Source of the DNA: Anaerolineales bacterium
Lineage (GTDB): Bacteria > Chloroflexota > Anaerolineae > Anaerolineales > Villigracilaceae
Direction of reading: 5' to 3'
DNA: 6,267 nt
Assembly (NCBI GenBank): GCA_025056515.1
Contig: JANWWB010000160.1
Span: forward strand, 1 to 6,267
The position numbers were made by a program, and so were the translations under genes. How positions within the stretch are numbered: the stretch's first letter is position 1; each line of letters opens with the position of its first letter. The notes under the pieces were generated by a model. That model was not told the DNA's origin, ran no database searches, and saw only the letters and a program-made list of their open reading frames with translations. Shown piece after piece: positions 4,465-6,267 of the stretch.

Positions 4465-6267
4465 TCATTTACGCAAGGAGGCTCCCAGTTCCTGCTCTAG
4501 CCGTTTAAGAATGCGGGCGCGAATCCCAGCAACATCACGGTCGGAGAGGGTCTTATCTGGTGCCTGGTAAGTGATACGATAAGCAAGACTCTTCTTGCCA
4601 GCACCAATTTTCTCGCCACGATAGACATCGAACAAGCGCACCTCGGTTACAATACGACCAGCTGCTTGCCGGATGAGCGCTTCGACCTGCCCAGCCGGAA
4701 TTGCCTCGTCCACCACGATAGCCAAGTCTTCAAGAACAGGAGGGAAAACCGGGAGAGGCATCGTGGTTCGGATAGGAGGAATGCATTCCAGTAAGACGGT
4801 CAAATCCACATCAGCAGCCAAAATAGGAGCACGGAAGGAAAGCGGCCAATCGTACTGTGCGCGCACTTCTGGATGAAGTTCTCCAAAAACTCCTAAAAAC
4901 GCTTGGCCAGTCATCAGGCGGGCGCACTTCCCTGGATGAAATGTCGGATGCTCGGTCGCCTCAACATGCACGTCTCGAAGGTTCAAGGCCTCAAAAAGCG
5001 TCATCAACAAGCCTTTGAGGTCATAGAAATCCATCGGAGCGCTATCGGCAGGTTGCCAACCAGGCAAGGAGCGCGACCCTGCCAGAAGGATTGCCAGCCT
5101 AGGTTGCTCGATTGGCAAGCCTGAAGGATCATCGGCAGGCAGGAACTGAGGACCAATTTCAAACAAGGCAAGACGTTGTCGGAAACGCGCGTTGCGCTCC
5201 GCCGTATCTAAGACACTTGCCAACACGCTTTGACGCAGGAAAGCTTTCTCATACGCCAAGGGGTTGGCTATACGCAAATACGGTCGATCATCGGTCGAGG
5301 CGCCCGCCGGAAAACGTCGCCCCTCGCGTTCCGGGGTTGTCCAACGATAACTGATGATTTCATTCAGACCTAGATTGACCAGTAAATCACGCACACGTTC
5401 CTCTTTTTCAAGAGTAGGATTGCCCAGTTGGGGTGGAAGCAAATCGGACATGCGCGTTTCAGGGAGATTGTCATACCCATAGATACGAGCAATCTCCTCG
5501 ATAAGATCAGCCTTGCCGGTAATCCCCTCACCGATGTCCAGACGATGATCAGGAGCGGTGACTAGCAAGCCATCCTCACCTTGCGGCAGACAGGTGAATT
5601 CCAACCTTTCCAGCATACCTTTAATTTGCTCGCGGGAAAGTTCAATCCCCAGCCAACGGCGCACATCTGCTGTCGAAAGTTGAATCGTGGGCGTTTTAGG
5701 AGGCAAAGGGTAGTTATCTACCAGGGTTGGCTCAATGGTTCCGCCGGCCCAAGCCTGCATCAATTCCAGACCACGCCGCACTCCGCGTTCAGCCATGGCC
5801 GGATGGACACCACGCGAGAAGCGATAAGAAGCCTCAGAAGTCAACTGCTGTGCACGAGCTGTCTTGCGAATGTTAATAAAGTTCCACGCAGCCCCTTCCA
5901 AGAGGACATTGCGTGTCTTCTCACTGACTTCAGACTCTAACCCTCCCATGACACCGGCAATCGAGAGCGGTCCAGCCGTATCGCAGACCAAGACGGTGGT
6001 TTCATCGAACGTTCGTTCGACACCATCGAGAGTAGTTAGCTTCTCTCCAGGGGAAGCGGTACGGGTAATGATTTTCGGCTTACCAGAAAGCCCACCACCA
6101 CATGACCCGGCAACTCTCTCCACAAGCACATCATAGTCAAACGCGTGGAGGGGTTCACCGATCTCGAGCATAACATAGTTGGTTGCATCTACAATGTTAT
6201 TGATGGGGCGCATACCGGCCAATTTCAATCGGCGCTGCACCCATTCCGGACTGGGACCAATCTTCAC
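4465..6267 (-). CDS. pheT: Phenylalanyl-tRNA synthetase beta subunit, C-terminal 600 residues (start off the right edge)
   Basis: PheT pairs with PheS as an alpha2beta2 enzyme that charges tRNA-Phe with phenylalanine in the cytosol; the beta chain carries tRNA-binding and editing functions. The visible part opens inside the protein, at the B3/B4 domain: [29 protein letters not shown] and PLHAFD (4-44 of the visible chain), then IAGVMGG (103-109) and [13 protein letters not shown] (144-156). The B5 domain follows, with [13 protein letters not shown] at 254-266. Next comes the catalytic-like core, including the FHPGKCARL and FGELHP blocks around 443-466. The C-terminal FDX-ACB anticodon-binding domain occupies about 508-600. 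The family is usually about 800-850 residues, so roughly 200-240 N-terminal residues (including the tRNA-binding OB fold) lie outside the window. The GTG at the very edge is therefore an internal valine codon, not the start. pheS would be expected upstream, beyond the edge. The gene ends with TAA and its own terminator. No frameshift is seen. Confidence 0.97.
   Translation of the reverse strand: MKIGPSPEWVQRRLKLAGMRPINNIVDATNYVMLEIGEPLHAFDYDVLVERVAGSCGGGLSGKPKIITRTASPGEKLTTLDGVERTFDETTVLVCDTAGPLSIAGVMGGLESEVSEKTRNVLLEGAAWNFINIRKTARAQQLTSEASYRFSRGVHPAMAERGVRRGLELMQAWAGGTIEPTLVDNYPLPPKTPTIQLSTADVRRWLGIELSREQIKGMLERLEFTCLPQGEDGLLVTAPDHRLDIGEGITGKADLIEEIARIYGYDNLPETRMSDLLPPQLGNPTLEKEERVRDLLVNLGLNEIISYRWTTPEREGRRFPAGASTDDRPYLRIANPLAYEKAFLRQSVLASVLDTAERNARFRQRLALFEIGPQFLPADDPSGLPIEQPRLAILLAGSRSLPGWQPADSAPMDFYDLKGLLMTLFEALNLRDVHVEATEHPTFHPGKCARLMTGQAFLGVFGELHPEVRAQYDWPLSFRAPILAADVDLTVLLECIPPIRTTMPLPVFPPVLEDLAIVVDEAIPAGQVEALIRQAAGRIVTEVRLFDVYRGEKIGAGKKSLAYRITYQAPDKTLSDRDVAGIRARILKRLEQELGASLRK

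Noticed and set aside
4454..4465. Three-codon ATG-AAT-GGT-TAA mini-ORF overlapping the pheT stop
   Set aside because: Too short to mean anything, and it sits just before the terminator with no ribosome binding site.
6265..6267. GTG at the right edge as the start of pheT
   Set aside because: The conserved B3/B4 sequence begins straight away, and the family has about 200-240 more residues before this point, so it is an internal valine codon.
1..6267. Search for CRISPR arrays, tRNA/rRNA genes, insertion sequences, riboswitches and toxin-antitoxin pairs
   Set aside because: No regularly spaced repeats, cloverleaf-like sequence, transposase fragment or flanking duplications were recognised by eye; coding density leaves little room for them.

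Overview
The window looks like an ordinary stretch of a bacterial chromosome with moderate GC content. All six genes are on the minus strand, so the window reads from right to left. The organism is most likely a member of the Chloroflexota, probably class Anaerolineae. This is an inference from how the proteins read: the N-terminus of the leftmost membrane protein, the LHLRDLPYF start of one methyltransferase and the RFSRGVHP variant in PheT. There is no rRNA or other decisive marker to confirm it.

Layout in transcription order. (1) 6267-4465: the C-terminal 600 residues of phenylalanyl-tRNA synthetase beta subunit (pheT); its start lies beyond the right edge. (2) An 85-nt gap holding a strong rho-independent terminator for pheT, followed at once by a perfect TATAAT box only 10 nt before the next ATG. 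(3) 4379-3459: a zinc-type cation diffusion facilitator (CDF) efflux transporter. (4) 3425-2265: a GT4-family glycosyltransferase. (5) 2126-1359 and (6) 1304-588: two different class I SAM-dependent methyltransferases. (7) 560-1: the N-terminal 186 residues of a multi-pass membrane protein, probably a GT39/ArnT-like glycosyltransferase, cut by the left edge.

Functionally there are two parts. pheT is a translation housekeeping gene closed off by its own terminator. From the CDF transporter onward the genes are co-directional, with short gaps (about 33, 138, 54 and 27 nt) and no convincing terminator between them, so they may form one transcript. The last four genes look like a small pathway for making or decorating a surface glycan or glycolipid: a cytosolic GT4 enzyme, two methyltransferases and a membrane glycosyltransferase. 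The substrates cannot be read from the sequence. The CDF transporter is a neighbour with no obvious role in that pathway.

No mobile element, CRISPR array, RNA gene or defence system was seen, and nothing here clearly amounts to an undescribed system. The most interesting local signals are the compact terminator/promoter junction that suggests a leaderless CDF mRNA, the weak or missing Shine-Dalgarno sites at several starts, and a cysteine-bearing tail on the CDF protein.
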